Assembly: GCA_031285945.1 (NCBI GenBank)
Contig: JAITVF010000091.1
Coordinates: forward strand, 1 to 5,863
Source: Oscillospiraceae bacterium
Lineage (GTDB): Bacteria; Bacillota; Clostridia; Oscillospirales; Ruminococcaceae
Length of the DNA: 5,863 bases
Direction of reading: 5' to 3'
How positions within the stretch are numbered: the first letter of the stretch is position 1; each line of letters starts with the position of its first letter. A model generated the notes under the pieces. The model was not told where the DNA came from. It did not search any database and was given only the letters and a program-made list of their open reading frames with translations. Both the position numbers and the translations under genes were made by a program. Shown here piece by piece: positions 5,068 through 5,863 of this stretch.

Positions 5068-5863
5068 ATGCCGCGCAAGGATATATTTTCCGAGGAGTCA
5101 CGCAGGGTTATACAGGAGGCTTTTCGCTTCGCCACGGCGCTGCGCGGCGGTCAGGCGGGCAGCGAGCACATACTGTGGAGCCTTTCGAGAAGCGGGAAAA
5201 CCAAAGAGGCGCTTGAAAGCTTCGGCCTTGGGGAGGGCATACTCCGCGAGGCGATAGAGCGGCTCGCCGCCAATAACGGGCGGGAGGAAGCCCTGCACGG
5301 GCGCCTCGCCGCGGAGGCCGAGCGGGTCTTAGCTCTTTGCGAGCGGGAGGCCAGGAGCGCGGGCTCGGAGCTTGTAGAGCCGGAGCATATCCTGCTGGCC
5401 ATACTTGGCGATAAAGCCTCGTTAGGGGCAAGGGTGATTTCGGCGACCGGGGCCGAGCCCGAAATAATCGCCACGGAGTTAAGAAAGGCGCTTGACAATA
5501 CTGGGCAAAGGCAGCCGGTTATGGCCGGCGGCGGCGAAAAGGGCGGCGGAACAAATACCCTGGACCGCTACAGCCGCGATCTTACGGCCCTTGCGGCGCA
5601 GGGCAGGCTAGACCCCGTTATCGGGCGGGAGGATGAGATTGCCCGGGCTATTCAGATACTTTCGCGCCGGACAAAAAACAACCCCGTTCTCATAGGCGAG
5701 CCTGGGGTTGGCAAGACGGCGATAGCCGAGGGCCTCGCCCGCAAAATTCACGCCGGAGAGGTTCCAGATAACCTTAAGGACATGCGTCTTTTAACGCTCG
5801 ACCTTACCGGGCTTGTTTCGGGCGCGAAATTTCGCGGCGAGTTCGAGGAGCGGATTAAGGGCT
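5068..5863 (+). CDS. clpC: ATP-dependent Clp protease ATP-binding subunit ClpC (5' part, cut by window end)
   Basis: The first 265 residues of a ClpA/ClpC-type AAA+ unfoldase that feeds ClpP; the frame is open to the last base. The double Clp N-domain covers about 1-145, with repeats containing GSEHILWSL (31-39) and [10 protein letters not shown] (104-113). Glu33 and Glu106 correspond to Glu32 and Glu106, which bind phosphoarginine in B. subtilis ClpC. A Gly-rich linker (154-161) leads to the first AAA+ domain: [20 protein letters not shown], Walker A GEPGVGKT (210-217) and [13 protein letters not shown] (252-264). The ATG at 5068 lies 1 nt after mcsA; AAGGAG (5052-5057) sits 10 nt upstream. 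ClpC rather than ClpB is favoured by the ctsR context. Confidence 0.95.
   Translation, partial: MPRKDIFSEESRRVIQEAFRFATALRGGQAGSEHILWSLSRSGKTKEALESFGLGEGILREAIERLAANNGREEALHGRLAAEAERVLALCEREARSAGSELVEPEHILLAILGDKASLGARVISATGAEPEIIATELRKALDNTGQRQPVMAGGGEKGGGTNTLDRYSRDLTALAAQGRLDPVIGREDEIARAIQILSRRTKNNPVLIGEPGVGKTAIAEGLARKIHAGEVPDNLKDMRLLTLDLTGLVSGAKFRGEFEERIKG

Noticed and set aside
4653..5135. 160-codon minus-strand frame opposite mcsA and clpC
   Set aside because: It runs antisense to two conserved genes, shows no ribosome binding site or motif, and is a shadow frame.
5057..5498. Short open frames on both strands near the start of clpC
   Set aside because: The frame starting at 5068 gives an uninterrupted ClpC N-domain and Walker A motif to the window end, so the others are shadows.

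Overview
The window (5,863 bp, roughly 55-60% G+C by eye) looks like chromosomal DNA of a Gram-positive Clostridia-type bacterium, probably of the gut Oscillospiraceae/Ruminococcaceae kind. Four things support this: an L27 with an N-terminal extension next to the protease (Prp) that removes it, a Mini-III ribonuclease, a CtsR/McsA/ClpC heat-shock operon with CtsR boxes, and strong AGGAGG ribosome binding sites. The species assignment is inference. Almost every base is accounted for by conserved genes. No mobile element, CRISPR array, tRNA or rRNA was seen.

Left part (1-1166): a strong sigma-A promoter (11-40) and a foldable leader precede rplU-prp-rpmA (136-1052). The operon makes ribosomal proteins L21 and L27 plus the Prp protease, and ends at a good intrinsic terminator (1087-1123).

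Middle (1167-3749): obgE (ribosome-assembly GTPase), mrnC (Mini-RNase III, 23S rRNA maturation) and a YitT-family membrane protein form a tight same-strand cluster. mrnC and yitT overlap by 17 nt. ObgE has two unusual guanine-recognition motifs. A 59-codon gene of unknown function lies on the minus strand (3751-3930), ending 1 nt from the yitT stop.

Right part (3931-5863): a regulatory region with two CtsR boxes in opposite orientation drives ctsR-mcsA-clpC. CtsR is the class III heat-shock repressor, McsA a zinc-finger/UVR adaptor, and ClpC a AAA+ unfoldase cut off by the window end. mcsB, the protein arginine kinase gene normally between mcsA and clpC, is absent, and only 1 nt separates the two genes. 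McsA also lacks its second zinc-binding module, whereas the residues of ClpC equivalent to the phosphoarginine-binding glutamates, and the arginine-glycine wing of CtsR, are still present.

No wholly new multi-gene system is evident. The points most worth following are the remodelled Ctr/Mcs module without mcsB, the divergent CtsR boxes facing an unknown small gene, and the altered G4/G5 motifs of ObgE.
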